A stretch of DNA of 64,000 bases, from assembly GCA_963724285.1 (NCBI GenBank), contig CAVRUD010000030.1:434001-498000 (forward strand), written 5' to 3'. The notes beneath the pieces were generated by a model. The model was not told the origin of the DNA, searched no databases, and saw nothing but the letters and a program-made list of their open reading frames with translations. The translations under genes were made by a program, and so were the position numbers. Shown here one piece after another: positions 17,226-25,856 of this stretch; position 1 is the first letter of the stretch, and each line of letters starts with the position of its first letter. Origin of the DNA: CAVRUD01 sp963724285 (lineage in GTDB: Bacteria; Chloroflexota; Chloroflexia; Thermomicrobiales; UBA6265).

Positions 17226-18785
17226 GTGCGCCAATTGCCTACGGACCTCAGACAAAGAAGGGGCAGCGCTTTGCGAGGCGGCACTTGGATCCCTCGGTAC
17301 GCGCTCCTCTTCGCAATGCTCCTCGTCGGTAGTAGCCCGGTTGGCGCAATCGGTGCCGGTCAGCCGTCGGATTCGTCCTGCGCCATCGGATCGGCCGGCA
17401 TTGGTGATCCCTACTACCCGACGATGGGCAACGGTGGTTACGACGTCCTGCACTACGATATCGACCTTGATCTCACCGGATCGTGGGGCGAAATCGCCGC
17501 CGCAACCGTCACCATCGAGGCCCAAGCATCGATCAGCCTCTGCGCGTTCAACCTGGATTTCGAAGGTCTGACCATCGATGCCATCTCGGTCAACGATGCC
17601 GCCGCAGAGTACACCCGAAACGGCAAGGAGCTGACCGTTGCTCCGGAAGAGCCTATCGCCACCGGCACCACATTCGAGGTAACGGTGCGCTATCACGGCG
17701 CCCCTGTTGACGCGTCCCTGGCACGGCCTGCGCCACCAGCGCCAGAAGATGTGAGCATTGGCCTGGGCGGATCCGATCCGGACGAAACACCGGTCATCAG
17801 AGGCGGCTGGTTCGCGACCGAAGGCGAGATCTTTTCACTGGGCGAGCCCACTGGCAGCCGCTACTGGTATCCGGTCAATGAGCACCCGGCCGACAAGGCA
17901 ACCTACACCGCCCGCTACACCGTGCCCGAACCTTTCACCGTCGTCGGCAACGGCTCTCTTGTCGAACAGGTCGACAACGGCGAGAGCACAACGTTCGTCT
18001 GGGATTCGCGCGATCCGATCGCCAGCTACCTCGTCACGTTCCACGCTGGGCTGCTCGAGACCGAGACCCTCGACCAAGCCACTGGACCGCCGATCAAGCT
18101 CTCGTTCGCCCCGACCGTTCCCGACGATCAGAGAGCCACCTTTCGGGAAATCCCAGAGATCTTGGCTCATCTAGAGTCGATAATCGGGCCGTACCCATTC
18201 GAATCGATCGGCGCCACGGTCATCAGCGAATCAACGGGAGTGGCACTCGAAACGCAGACGCTCCCGATCTTCGGTTCGCTGCGCGAGGGCCAAGATACTC
18301 CGATTGCGCCCAACCTGCTGAGCAGCTTTGAACTCACCATCGTCCACGAACTGGCCCACCAGTGGTTCGGTAACTCGGTCAGCATCCAGGAGTGGCGAGA
18401 TATCTGGCTGAGCGAAGGATTTGCGGTCTACGCTGAAGCACTCTGGCTCGAACACACGCAAGGACCCGAAGCACGAAACAGGATGCTTCAGCACCTATTC
18501 GCTCCGGGCCAACAACTGCTCACCGGCGACCCAGGCCCGGACCAACTCTTCTCGCCCACCGCCGTATACGGGCGCGGCGCCCTTACCCTCCACGCGCTCC
18601 GGGTCACCACCGGAGACGAGGCGTTCTTCGCCATTCTCCAGACGTGGACGGAACGCTACCGCCATAGCAATGCCACCACCGATGACTTCATCGCCCTCGC
18701 CGAAGAGGTCAGCCGCCAAGAACTCAGCGCCTTTTTTGATGAGTGGCTCTACGAAACGACGACCCCGCCTCTCAGCCTGGATTAG
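17226..18785 (+). CDS. Exported M1-family (gluzincin) aminopeptidase-like protein
   Basis: A 519-residue protein with an N-terminal hydrophobic signal (RYALLFAMLLVGSSPVG) and an M1 N-terminal beta domain (YDVLHYDIDLDLTG). The catalytic domain has HELAHQWFGN (zinc ligands H374, H378) and the downstream Glu in WLSEGFAVYAE. The GAMEN exopeptidase motif is replaced by GVALETQT. No C-terminal ERAP-like domain, so the protein ends soon after the catalytic domain, as in short secreted M1 members. The GTG at 17226 is the likely start (TTG 17220 also possible). The IS5 element is inserted 31 bp after the stop and may separate the gene from its terminator hairpin at 19710. Confidence 0.85.
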   Translation: MRQLPTDLRQRRGSALRGGTWIPRYALLFAMLLVGSSPVGAIGAGQPSDSSCAIGSAGIGDPYYPTMGNGGYDVLHYDIDLDLTGSWGEIAAATVTIEAQASISLCAFNLDFEGLTIDAISVNDAAAEYTRNGKELTVAPEEPIATGTTFEVTVRYHGAPVDASLARPAPPAPEDVSIGLGGSDPDETPVIRGGWFATEGEIFSLGEPTGSRYWYPVNEHPADKATYTARYTVPEPFTVVGNGSLVEQVDNGESTTFVWDSRDPIASYLVTFHAGLLETETLDQATGPPIKLSFAPTVPDDQRATFREIPEILAHLESIIGPYPFESIGATVISESTGVALETQTLPIFGSLREGQDTPIAPNLLSSFELTIVHELAHQWFGNSVSIQEWRDIWLSEGFAVYAEALWLEHTQGPEARNRMLQHLFAPGQQLLTGDPGPDQLFSPTAVYGRGALTLHALRVTTGDEAFFAILQTWTERYRHSNATTDDFIALAEEVSRQELSAFFDEWLYETTTPPLSLD

Positions 18786-18816
18786 CGCGACTATCGCCGT
18801 TGCGCCTCCATCCTTA

Positions 18817-19671
18817 GAGCGTCTATCAAAACCGTGGAACCGGGCTTGCGGCGCGTGTGGGCATGAGCAAGCCCCTGGTCCCCGACGAACTGTGGGGCAC
18901 GATCGAACCGTTGTTGCCGACGGAGCCGCCGAAACCCAAGGGCGGGCGGCCGCGCGTCCCCGACCGCGCCTGCCTGACCGGGATCGTCTTCGTGCTCAAG
19001 ACCGGGCTGCCCTGGGAGGACCTCCCCCAGGAGATGGGCTGCGGCTCGGGCATGACCTGCTGGCGGCGGCTGCGCGACTGGCAGGACGCCGGGGTGTGGG
19101 AGAAGTTGCACCGGGCGCTCCTGGACCGGCTCGGGGCCGCCGACCAGATCGCCTGGGAACGCGCGTGCCTCGACAGCGCCAGTGTCCCGGCAAAAAGGGG
19201 GGCCAGCAGACCGGACCGGACCCGACGAACCGCGGCAAACCGGGCACGAAGCGCCATCTTGTGGTCGACCGGCGCGGCACCCCGCTTGCCGCGCTCCTGA
19301 CCGGGGCCAACCGCCACGACAGCGTCCCCTTCGAAGCCCTCCTCGACGCGCTCCCGCCGATCACGCGGCCCTCCGGCCAGCGGCGCACGCGCCCGGCGAA
19401 GCTGCACGCCGACAAGGCCTACGATTGCCCGCGCTGCCGCCGGGCGTTGACGCGGCGGGGCATCAAGGTCCGGATCGCGCGCAAAGGCGTCGACTCCAGC
19501 GCCCGGCTCGGCCGCCACCGCTGGGTGGTGGAGCGGACGTTCGCTTGGCTGGACCAGTTCCGCCGCCTCACCATCCGCTACGAACGCCGCCACGACATCC
19601 ACGTCGCCTTCCTCTCCCTCGGCTGCTCGCTCATCTGCCTCAACGCGACCACACGGTTCTGTTAGGCGCTC
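18817..19671 (+). mobile_element. IS5-family insertion sequence, complete
   Basis: An 855-bp element. Terminal inverted repeats start GAGCG(T/C)CTA and match at 17 of 20 positions (18817-18836 and the complement of 19652-19671). It is flanked by TTA on both sides (18814-18816 and 19672-19674), a 3-bp target duplication. It encodes a DDE transposase in two overlapping frames. A related solitary end is found at 55062-55085. Confidence 0.85.
18863..19665 (+). CDS. IS5-family transposase, two frames joined by -1 shift
   Basis: Frame A (18863-19300) begins MSKPLVPDELWGTIEPLLP and carries the N-terminal DUF4096-like domain (RVPDRACLTGIVFVLKTGLPW) and the first catalytic Asp in CLDSASV. Frame B, one base back, continues from KKGGQQTGPDPTNRGKPGTKRH through DKAYDCPRCRR (second Asp) to RWVVERTFAWLDQFRRL (catalytic Glu), and stops at 19665. 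The overlap contains AAAAAGGGGGG at 19192-19202, which suits -1 slippage; some IS5 groups use programmed frameshifting, so the gene is probably functional. Fused length is about 267 residues, normal for the group. A GTG-GGC-ATG start two codons earlier is also possible. Confidence 0.85.
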
Positions 19672-19709
19672 TTAGCCCGGCCACCACCCCACTCACCCCA
19701 GGCAAGTCA

Positions 19710-19739
19710 ACCGGCGGAGCCAGTGGTGGCTCCGCCGGT
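19710..19739. terminator. Terminator hairpin between M1 peptidase and asd
   Basis: A perfect 13-bp stem (ACCGGCGGAGCCA / TGGCTCCGCCGGT) with loop GTGG. It lies 56 bp past the asd stop on the minus strand and just beyond the IS5 element on the plus strand. It probably served the M1 gene before the IS inserted. Confidence 0.7.
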
Positions 19740-19795
19740 CATCGGACGCGTTGTTTCCTGGATGAGTTTGCCGCTCCCGGCACGCTGCGAATCCT

Positions 19796-20855
19796 CTACA
19801 GCGGTAGCAGCCCTTCTTCCTTTAGCAGCTCGGCATTCAAAATCGATGCTCCCGCCGCACCGCGGACGGTGTTATGGCCGAGGACGACGAACTTCGTGCC
19901 GAGGAGGGGGCAGGGGCGGACGCGGCCGACGATCGAGGCCATGCCCCGAGCGGTGTCGCGGTCCAGGGCGGGCTGGGGCCGGTTGGCCTCCGGGCGGACG
20001 ATCACCGGCTGCGGCGGGGCACTGGGCAAGTCGAGTTCCTGGGGCTTGCCGCGGAAGGACTCCATCGCCGCCACGATGTCTTCGGGGGATGCTGAGGAGC
20101 TGGTGCGGACGGAGACGCACTCGGTGTGGCCGTCACGTACGGGGACGCGGTTGCAGGAAGCGCTGACGACGAACTCTGCCGGCGTGAAGCCATCCGGCCC
20201 AAATCCTCCCAGCAACTTCTGCGTCTCCGTCTGCATCTTCTCTTCTTCGTCGCCGATGTAGGGGACGACGTTGTCGATCATGTCCAGCGAGGGTACGCCC
20301 GGGTAGCCCGCACCGGAGACGGCCTGCATCGTCGTGACCATGACGGCCTCAAGGCCGAACGCCTGCTGAATCGGCTTCAGGGCGAGGACCATGTGGATGG
20401 TCGAGCAATTCGGGTTGGTAGCGATGAAGCCGCTCCAGCCCCGGTTACGCCGCTGCGTCTCAATGACCGCGATATGCTCGGCGTTGACCTCGGGGATCAG
20501 GAGAGGGACATCTGGCTCCATCCGATGGGTCCGGGGTATTGGAGAGGACGGCGTGGCCGGACTTCGCCATCCGCTGCTCGATCTCACCGGCGACTTCGGC
20601 CGGGAGGGCGGAGAAGACGACCGGACTCTCCAGATCCTCGTTGTATCCGCGAATCCGCTGGTCGGCCGCGACCTCCGGCATGAAGGCGTCGAGCCGCCAG
20701 TCGGTCGCCTCGCGATACCGCTTACCCGCCGACCGCTCGGAAGCGACAAGCTCCGCCGGGCGGAACCAGGGATGGACCGCCAGGAGCTGGACAAATCGCT
20801 GGCCGACGCTGCCCGTCGCGCCCAAAACCGCTACCGGAATCCGTTCATCGCGCAT
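19796..20855 (-). CDS. asd: Aspartate-semialdehyde dehydrogenase, frameshifted
   Basis: Reduces aspartyl phosphate to aspartate semialdehyde, the second step towards Lys, Thr, Met and Ile. The start at 20855 has an AAGGAGCACC ribosome site. NADP-binding VAVLGATGSVGQRFVQLL is in the first frame; the catalytic cysteine in ATNPNCSTIHM and the region RDGHTECVSVRT are in the second. An extra base in the GGGG run at 20533-20536 breaks the frame between AVLSN and HRMEPDVPL. Otherwise both parts are well conserved over about 353 residues, and the type resembles the archaeal/fungal branch. It is 151 bp downstream of lysC, so probably the same operon under the Thr/Ile leader. Confidence 0.9.
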
Positions 20856-21006
20856 TGAGGTGCTCCTTAGTCGTGAGACGCGAGACGTGAGTAGGGAGTG
20901 ACGAGAAGTGGAGAGGGGTCGAGTCGGCTGGGAGTTCTTGCGTGAGGTGAACCGGGCTGAGCGCGTGATTTCTTCGTTCTCACGTCTCACGTCTCACGTC
21001 CCTCCG

Positions 21007-22457
21007 CTAGCCGACGCGGATAGTCTCGGCGAGGAGCGAGGTGCGGCGGCCCCGGCGTGTCCGGGCGGTCGCGACCTGGGGCTTGATGAAGGCCTCGTGG
21101 ACGGCGGCGACGGCGCGTTCGGCGTGGGAGGCGGGAACGGCCGCGATCAGAGCGACATTCGAGTCCTGCTGCGAAGAGCCCAACACCGGCACATCGGCCT
21201 TGCCGAGTACCTCGAGCATCCGGGCCAAGGCGCCGGGCCGGTTGGCGGCGCCTGGCCCCGACGGCCGCGACCACGGCAACGTCCTCGGTGCAGGAGATAT
21301 CGGCCTCGAAATCGCGGAGCGTTCTCCCAGGCGGCTCTGCAGGTCGGGCGCAGCCGGTGACGGCATCGATCAGGTAGGTCATCCGCCGGCGCGAGGAGCC
21401 CTGAGACGCGAACGCGACCTCGACGCCATCCTGGTGAATGACGCCGAAGGCGGCTGCGGCCGCGCCGGCCAGATCCTCGAGTTCGGGTACGTCGACGGTC
21501 AGGAGCATCAAGCCCTTCAGTGCGGTGACCGCCTTGATTGCGGCGGCGCTGCCGGCTTCGGCCTCACGGGTGACGAGGGTGCCCGGCTCGTCCGGGGCGA
21601 AGGTCGAGAGGATGCGGACCGGGATGCCGCTGCGCGACGGCCGGGCGGATCGTGCGCGGGTGGAGCACCTTGGCGCCGAAGTGGGCCAGCTCCTGCGCTT
21701 CGTCGAAGCTGACCTGGGGCACGACCCGGGCGTCGGATACCTGGCGTGGGTCGGCGGAGAGGACGCCCGGCACATCGGTCCAGATCTGGACTTCATCGGC
21801 GTCGAGCGCGGCGCCGAGCAGGGTGGCGCTGTAATCGGAGCCGCCCGGCCGAGGGTGGTCGTGGAGCCGTCCGGGGCGAACCCGATGAAGCCGGTCATAA
21901 CGACGGTCTGGCCGGCATCGAGCAGGGGTCGGACGACGCGCCCCGGCCGCAACCCGCGTGCGCTCGCGGTCCGGGCGGGCGTTGCCGTGGCGGTCGTCGG
22001 TGGCGATCACCTGGTCGGCCAAAACGTGGGCGGCCGGCGTACCGCGGGAGCGGAGCGTGGCGGCCATCAGGACGCTCATCGCCTTCTCACCGGTGGAGAC
22101 GACCCGGTCGGACCGGGCCGCACCGACCTCACCGGCGGCGGCAAAATCGTCCAGGGTTTCGTCTAGGGCGGCGTGGAGCTGATCGAGAACGGCCAGTGCG
22201 GCGGTGCGCTCGCGCTCGACCGGGATCTCTGCCGCAATAGCAAGGTGGCGATCACGGATGGCGGCAACAGCTTCGGCGCGCCGGGCGGAGTTCCCGGTTG
22301 CCGCCGCTCTGGCCGCGTCCAAGAGCAGATTGGTGACACCCCCGGCGGCGGAGACGACCGCGACCCGAGGAGAGGGCTGGGCTTCGACGATGGCGGCGGC
22401 TTCACGGACGCGACGCGCGTCTCCGACCGAGGTGCCCCCGAATTTCAAGACGATCAC
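21007..22457 (-). CDS. lysC: Aspartate kinase LysC, several frameshifts
   Basis: Phosphorylates aspartate at the head of the aspartate pathway. The N-terminus IVLKFGGTSVGDARRVRE is diagnostic, followed by RVAVVSAAGGVTN, VVSTGEKAMSVLM, GFIGFAPDGSTTTLGR, SDYSATLLGAALDADEV, IWTDVPGVLSADPR and two C-terminal ACT domains (LLTVDVPELEDLAG; SSQQDSNVALIAAV). Read continuously, the protein needs four frame changes, near 21945-21960, 21838-21848, 21635-21650 and 21250-21265, with no loss of similarity on either side. Four indels in a probably essential gene point to sequence error rather than decay, though this is not proven. Expression is probably controlled by the leader at 22655-22871. ACT domains imply feedback by pathway products. 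Confidence 0.88.
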
Positions 22458-22654
22458 GGCGGTCTCCTTCCGAGCTGTCAGCCGTCAGCTATCAGCTGTC
22501 AGCCCCGACGGGTCGCGGTTGCCCCGTCCTTCGCGGAGCGCCGGTGCTCCGAACCTCATCTCTTGTTGGTCATTCTCACCACCGATCCACCGGCTGCTTG
22601 TTGCTTCCTGCTTGCCGACGGCTGATAGCTGATCTCTGTCAGCTCGCAGGCAAC

Positions 22655-22682
22655 AAAAAAGCGGGGGCTTCTCGCCTCCCGC
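22655..22682 (-). terminator. Intrinsic terminator in the lysC leader (attenuator)
   Basis: On the minus strand GCGGGAGGC-gagaa-GCCCCCGC forms an 8-bp GC stem with one bulged A, followed by TTTTTT. It lies 40 nt after the stop of the Thr/Ile-rich leader peptide and 197 nt before the lysC start, and no minus-strand structural gene lies between it and the IS. The position fits an attenuator. Confidence 0.85.
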
Positions 22683-22721
22683 CTGCCGGTCCGTCTCGAT
22701 TGGGTCGCCGCGTCTGCCGCC

Positions 22722-22835
22722 CTAGCCTCCCAACCTCGAACCAGCAGGCCACGTAATCGTAATCGCGGTAATCGCGATTCCGGTGGCCTTCATAGTCTTG
22801 GTGGTGGTAGTGATAGTGGTGGCAAGATTCAGCAT
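22722..22835 (-). CDS. Thr/Ile-rich leader peptide of the lysC operon
   Basis: A 37-codon frame, ATG at 22835 to TAG at 22722. Residues 6-28 contain 11 Thr and 5 Ile, plus 2 Lys and 1 Met, so 19 of 23 are amino acids made from aspartate. The run ATTITTTTKTMKATG and AITAITIT closely resemble the enterobacterial thr leader peptide, although the organism is unrelated. It would act in cis: ribosome stalling at Thr or Ile codons when these are scarce prevents the terminator at 22655-22682. There is no ribosome site, but the promoter -10 box ends 7 nt before the ATG, so the transcript is probably leaderless. Too short for standard gene callers. Confidence 0.8.
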   Translation of the reverse strand: MLNLATTITTTTKTMKATGIAITAITITWPAGSRLGG

Positions 22836-22842
22836 GTTCAGC

Positions 22843-22871
22843 ACTATAGCGGGTAATGTGTCACGTCGCAA
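22843..22871 (-). promoter_or_regulatory. Promoter of the lysC leader
   Basis: Minus strand: -35 TTGCGA (22871-22866), 17-bp spacer, -10 TATAGT (22848-22843). The -10 is 5/6 and the -35 4/6 of the sigma-70 consensus, at ideal spacing. The predicted start point falls at or next to the leader ATG. The -35 box is only about 15 bp from the end of the ISKra4-like element. Confidence 0.75.
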
Positions 22872-22885
22872 CCCCGTACGGTTTC

Positions 22886-24510
22886 CCGGGTGTGCGTCAG
22901 AGTTTTGGGGGGCGGGGTAGGATAGCGGGTTGAATGGGTGGGTGGTGGGTCGGTGGTCGGTGGAAGGAGCCCCGCGATGCGGACGCCGGAGGACGAGATC
23001 GCCTGGGATCGCCAGGCGGCTGACGCGCGTGCCGCCGTGCAGGCCTGGCGGGCCGCGCACCCGCGGGCGACCCTGACGGAGATCGAGCGCGAGGTCGATC
23101 GCCGCCTGGCGGTGGTCCGGGCGGGCCTGGTCGAGGCGGCGGCGCTGGCGGGACCGGTCGAGGAGACGCCGCCGCCCTGCCCGGACTGCGGCGGGGCGAT
23201 GGCCTGGGACGGCGACCGCCGCCGCCGTCTGACCACCACCCACGACGAGGCGGTCGAGTTGCCGCGACGGTACGCCCGGTGCCCGGCCTGCGGCGCCGGG
23301 CTTTCCCCCCCTGGATGAGGCCCTGGGCTTGGTGCCGGGGCAGTTGACCCCGTGGCTGGCCGAGGGGGTGGTCCTGCTGGGCAGCGCCCATCCCTTCGCC
23401 GCCGCCCGCCGGACGCTGGCCCACTTCACCGGGACGACGATCGGGTCGGCCACCGCGCGGCGGCTGACCGAGGCGGCGGGGGCGGCCTGGGTCCAGCTCG
23501 ACCTCGCCGAGGTGGCCCGCCTGGAGGCGGACCCGGCGGCCGGCGCCCGGCCGGGGCGCCGGCCCAGCAGGTCAGCGTCGACGGGGTCTTCGTGCCGCTG
23601 GTCGGCGGGGAGTGGCGCGAGGTCAAGGTGCTCGCGATCGGGGCGGTCGGGCCGGACGGCGCCGGGGGCGTGGCCGCGACCGACCTCTCCTACTGCGCGC
23701 GGCTGGCCGGCCACGAGCGCTTCGGGCGGGAGGCCCTGGCCGAGTTGCACCGGCGCGGCACGCTCGGCGCCGCCACCGTGGTGGCGGTCCAGGACGGGGC
23801 CGAGTGGATCCAAGGCTTCCTGGACCTGCACCTGCCGGGGGCGACGCGGGTGCTGGACTTCGCCCACGCCGCCGGCTACCTGGGCCGGGCGGCGCAGGAG
23901 GCATTCGGCCCGGGGACCGCCGAGGCGGGCGCCTGGTTGGAGGCGTGGCGCCACGAGCTCACGCACGGCGATCCGGGGCGGGTGCTGGCGGCGGTGGCGG
24001 CGCTGCCCGCCGGGGAGGCGCACGCCGAGGCGGCCCGGTATCTGGGGGCTCGGCGCGACCAGCTCCGCTACGCCGAGTTCCGGGCGGCGGGCTACCCGAT
24101 CGGCAGCGGCTGCGTCGAGAGCGCCGCCAAGCTGCTGGTGCAAGGGCGGCTGTGCGGCGCGGGGATGCACTGGGCGGAGCGCCACGTCGATGCCGTGCTC
24201 GGCCTGCGGGCCGTGGTCGGCACGGCGCGCTGGGACGAGGCCTGGGACCGGATCGCCGCCCAGTTGCGCCGCCACGCCCGCCAGGTCCGCGCCACCCGGC
24301 GGGTGGCGCGGCTGGCCGCCGCCACCCCGCCGCCGGTGCCGCCCACGCCTGCTCCGCCGCCGCCCGCCGCCGCGCCGCCCGTCGCCCCGTCCCGCCCCAA
24401 GCGTGTCGTCGGCGGCCGCCCCACGCCCGACCACCCCTGGAAGCGCGCCTTCCTCCCAGGGCCCCGTCAGCCCACCCCAGCGCTCCCCACCCAAAACTCT
24501 ACGCACACCC
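22886..24510 (+). mobile_element. ISKra4-like insertion sequence
   Basis: An element of about 1.6 kb. Its left end (22888-22909, GGGTGTGCGTCAGAGTTTTG) and the inverse of its right end (24490-24510) match over about 20 bp with one indel. It encodes one transposase with two frame interruptions. A second copy of the right end lies at 24612-24646 and a weaker one near 25034, so the right side is a repeated or rearranged junction. Exact boundaries and target duplication could not be fixed. Confidence 0.65.
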
Positions 24511-24680
24511 CGGTTTCCCGGGTGCGATGTAGAAATGGCGGGCAGGGCGAGATGGATGAGCGAAATGGCCGGTCGGAAGCGACGGGCCGTGCCCTCCGCG
24601 GCCCCACCCCGCCAAAACTGACGCACACCCCGGTTTCCCGGGTGCGCCCCCGGTTTTGCGCCCCGTCGTCGGTCGTGTAG
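22977..24680 (+). CDS. ISKra4-family transposase, frameshifted
   Basis: ATG at 22977 with GGAAGGAG. The N-terminal part carries a CPDCGGAM...CPACGAG zinc-binding pair. The second frame starts at PLDEALGLVPGQLTPWLAEGV, and the third gives the catalytic region QVSVDGVFVPLVGGEWREVK (Asp), RVLDFAHAAGYLGRAA (Asp) and YPIGSGCVESAAKLLVQGRL (Glu), diagnostic of ISKra4. Indels lie in the C run near 23305-23315 and near 23545-23560. The last frame has no early stop and reads through the right IS end to 24680, with a Pro-rich tail, so the true C-terminus is uncertain. Probably inactive as given. Confidence 0.78.
24612..24646 (+). repeat. Extra copy of the ISKra4-like right end
   Basis: CCAAAACTGACGCACACCC followed by the CGGTTTCCCGGGTGCG palindrome repeats the right end at 24490-24526, 122 bp further on. 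A shorter relative (CACACCCCGGTTCCCCG) is at 25034-25050. They may be remnants of earlier insertions at the same place. Confidence 0.65.
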
Positions 24681-24989
24681 GGGAGGGTCCTGCGCCCTCC
24701 CACGGCCGCCAGGCCGTAATCTCGTTCCCATCGACGGCGTTATCGTCCTGCGGACGATGGGAGGGCACGGGACCTTCTCTCCCGGACAGTTTCAGAATCG
24801 GTGCTCCCAGGCACCTTTCTTGTGGGCACCGCGCCACTCCAGGGAGCGTCGTGGGGCGCGAATCGGTCCGAGCGGTCGGCTTCTGGGCGATCTGGAGAGC
24901 CGAGATCCGGTCCAGAACCCGCACATGGAGCCCAAATCCGGCCCTCTCAGCAAACTGTCCGCGAGAGAGGGCACGGAACCCTCCCCTAC
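24677..24989. repeat. MITE-like repeat family A, copy 1 (expanded)
   Basis: The left arm starts GTAGGGGAGGGTCC at 24677-24701. A partial right arm GGGAGGGCACGGGACC is at 24759-24774 and a full right arm ending CCCTCCCCTAC at 24965-24989. The inner sequence CGTTATCGTCCTGCGGACG at 24740-24758 is shared with copy 2 at 33731-33875. About 190 bp of unrecognised sequence separates the two right arms. Confidence 0.65.
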
Positions 24990-25102
24990 GACGACCGGCA
25001 GGTGATCGACCTCGTCACCATGCAATTCGATGGGGCACACCCCGGTTCCCCGAACGCTTAATGACGTCAGGACGCCGCATTCCCTGAGCGCCGATTTCCG
25101 AG

Positions 25103-25744
25103 TCACGCGCCAGATTTATGCGTCCGTTCACGGTAGCGACGCAGCGACCGAGCCCGATTCATGCAGCCGAGGCTGCACCAGCGCCGGGTGCCGCTCTTGG
25201 TCGTGTCGTAGAAGAGCAGGACACAGCGCTCGTTACCGCACCGGTGCAGCCGGGAGAGATCGCGCTCGGTGAGAAGGGTGACCGCCGCGCCCGCGATCGG
25301 GTGCAGCAACGCCGCGGCGCCGTCGCCGGCGTGGCGGGTGACGACGCGCACAATCCCGGCCGGATCAGGCTCGAGAGCGAGATAGCCGCCCCGCAGGATC
25401 CGGTTGATCTCCTCCAGGTCGGCTTCTGCGGGCGGATCGCCTCCCGCGGCGGCTTCGCAGATGCGTCGCAGCCCGGCACGCAGCGCCAACGCGGCGGGGA
25501 GGAGCGCCGCCGCGTCGGTCAGCGGGTCCAGCGTTGCCGGGTAGCGCCCGTCCGCCGCCCGCCACCAGGCCGCAAGATCGTCAGCGTTCACGAGCAGGTC
25601 GACGGGCTTGCCCCGGACGACCTGTTCCGTGTTGACCAGATCCAGCGGCAGTGCCTCGCCGACAAACGCGAACCGCTCGCCCGGCTCACCGTGGCGGTGT
25701 GGGTCGTCCGTAGTCTCAACTCCTTCTCCGTGGTCTGCCGCCAT
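25103..25744 (-). CDS. CGNR zinc-finger / ABATE-domain protein
   Basis: A 213-residue protein. The N-terminal ABATE domain (ALPLDLVNTEQVVRGKPVDLL, LRAGLRRICEAA) precedes a C-terminal CGNR zinc finger with four cysteines: CGNERCVLLFYDTTKSGTRR then WCSLGCMNRARS. This family is a putative stress-responsive DNA-binding regulator common in Actinobacteria and Chloroflexota. ATG at 25744 is preferred over the TTG at 25765. It is divergent from a glyoxalase-fold gene and a flavin-type oxidase gene, which it may control. Regulation is inferred. Confidence 0.88.
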   Translation of the reverse strand: MAADHGEGVETTDDPHRHGEPGERFAFVGEALPLDLVNTEQVVRGKPVDLLVNADDLAAWWRAADGRYPATLDPLTDAAALLPAALALRAGLRRICEAAAGGDPPAEADLEEINRILRGGYLALEPDPAGIVRVVTRHAGDGAAALLHPIAGAAVTLLTERDLSRLHRCGNERCVLLFYDTTKSGTRRWCSLGCMNRARSLRRYRERTHKSGA

Positions 25745-25817
25745 GTGCGCCTTGCCCGTCCCCAACTATCAGACGACGCGAATCTCATCGACGTTCCCCT
25801 GCATAAATATACCACTC

Positions 25818-25856
25818 ATACGACGTATTGACATGGATATAGAACAATGCTAGGTT
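25818..25856 (+). promoter_or_regulatory. Promoter with embedded palindrome, CGNR/VOC intergenic region
   Basis: TTGACA at 25828-25833, 17-bp spacer, TAGGTT at 25851-25856, pointing to the VOC gene. A perfect palindrome ATACG-A-CGTAT at 25818-25828 touches the -35 box and would allow a dimeric repressor, possibly the divergent CGNR protein, to block it. The -10 match is weak. Confidence 0.5.

Noticed and set aside
22843..22844. Alternative GTG start of the leader peptide three codons upstream
   Set aside because: It falls within the -10 box of the promoter and would not be in the predicted transcript.
23612..24532. A 306-codon plus-strand frame in the transposase region
   Set aside because: Very high Gly/Arg/Pro content and no motifs; the real transposase frame overlaps it.
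22722..24731. A 669-codon minus-strand frame opposite the ISKra4-like transposase
   Set aside because: Most of it is a shadow of the transposase with Arg/Gly/Pro bias. Only its last 37 codons (22722-22835) are kept, as the leader peptide, because they have their own promoter and a terminator.
24677..24989. Reading the family A repeats as rho-independent terminators
   Set aside because: The arms are too long, are conserved between sites, lack T runs, and lie within operons; a mobile repeat explains them better.
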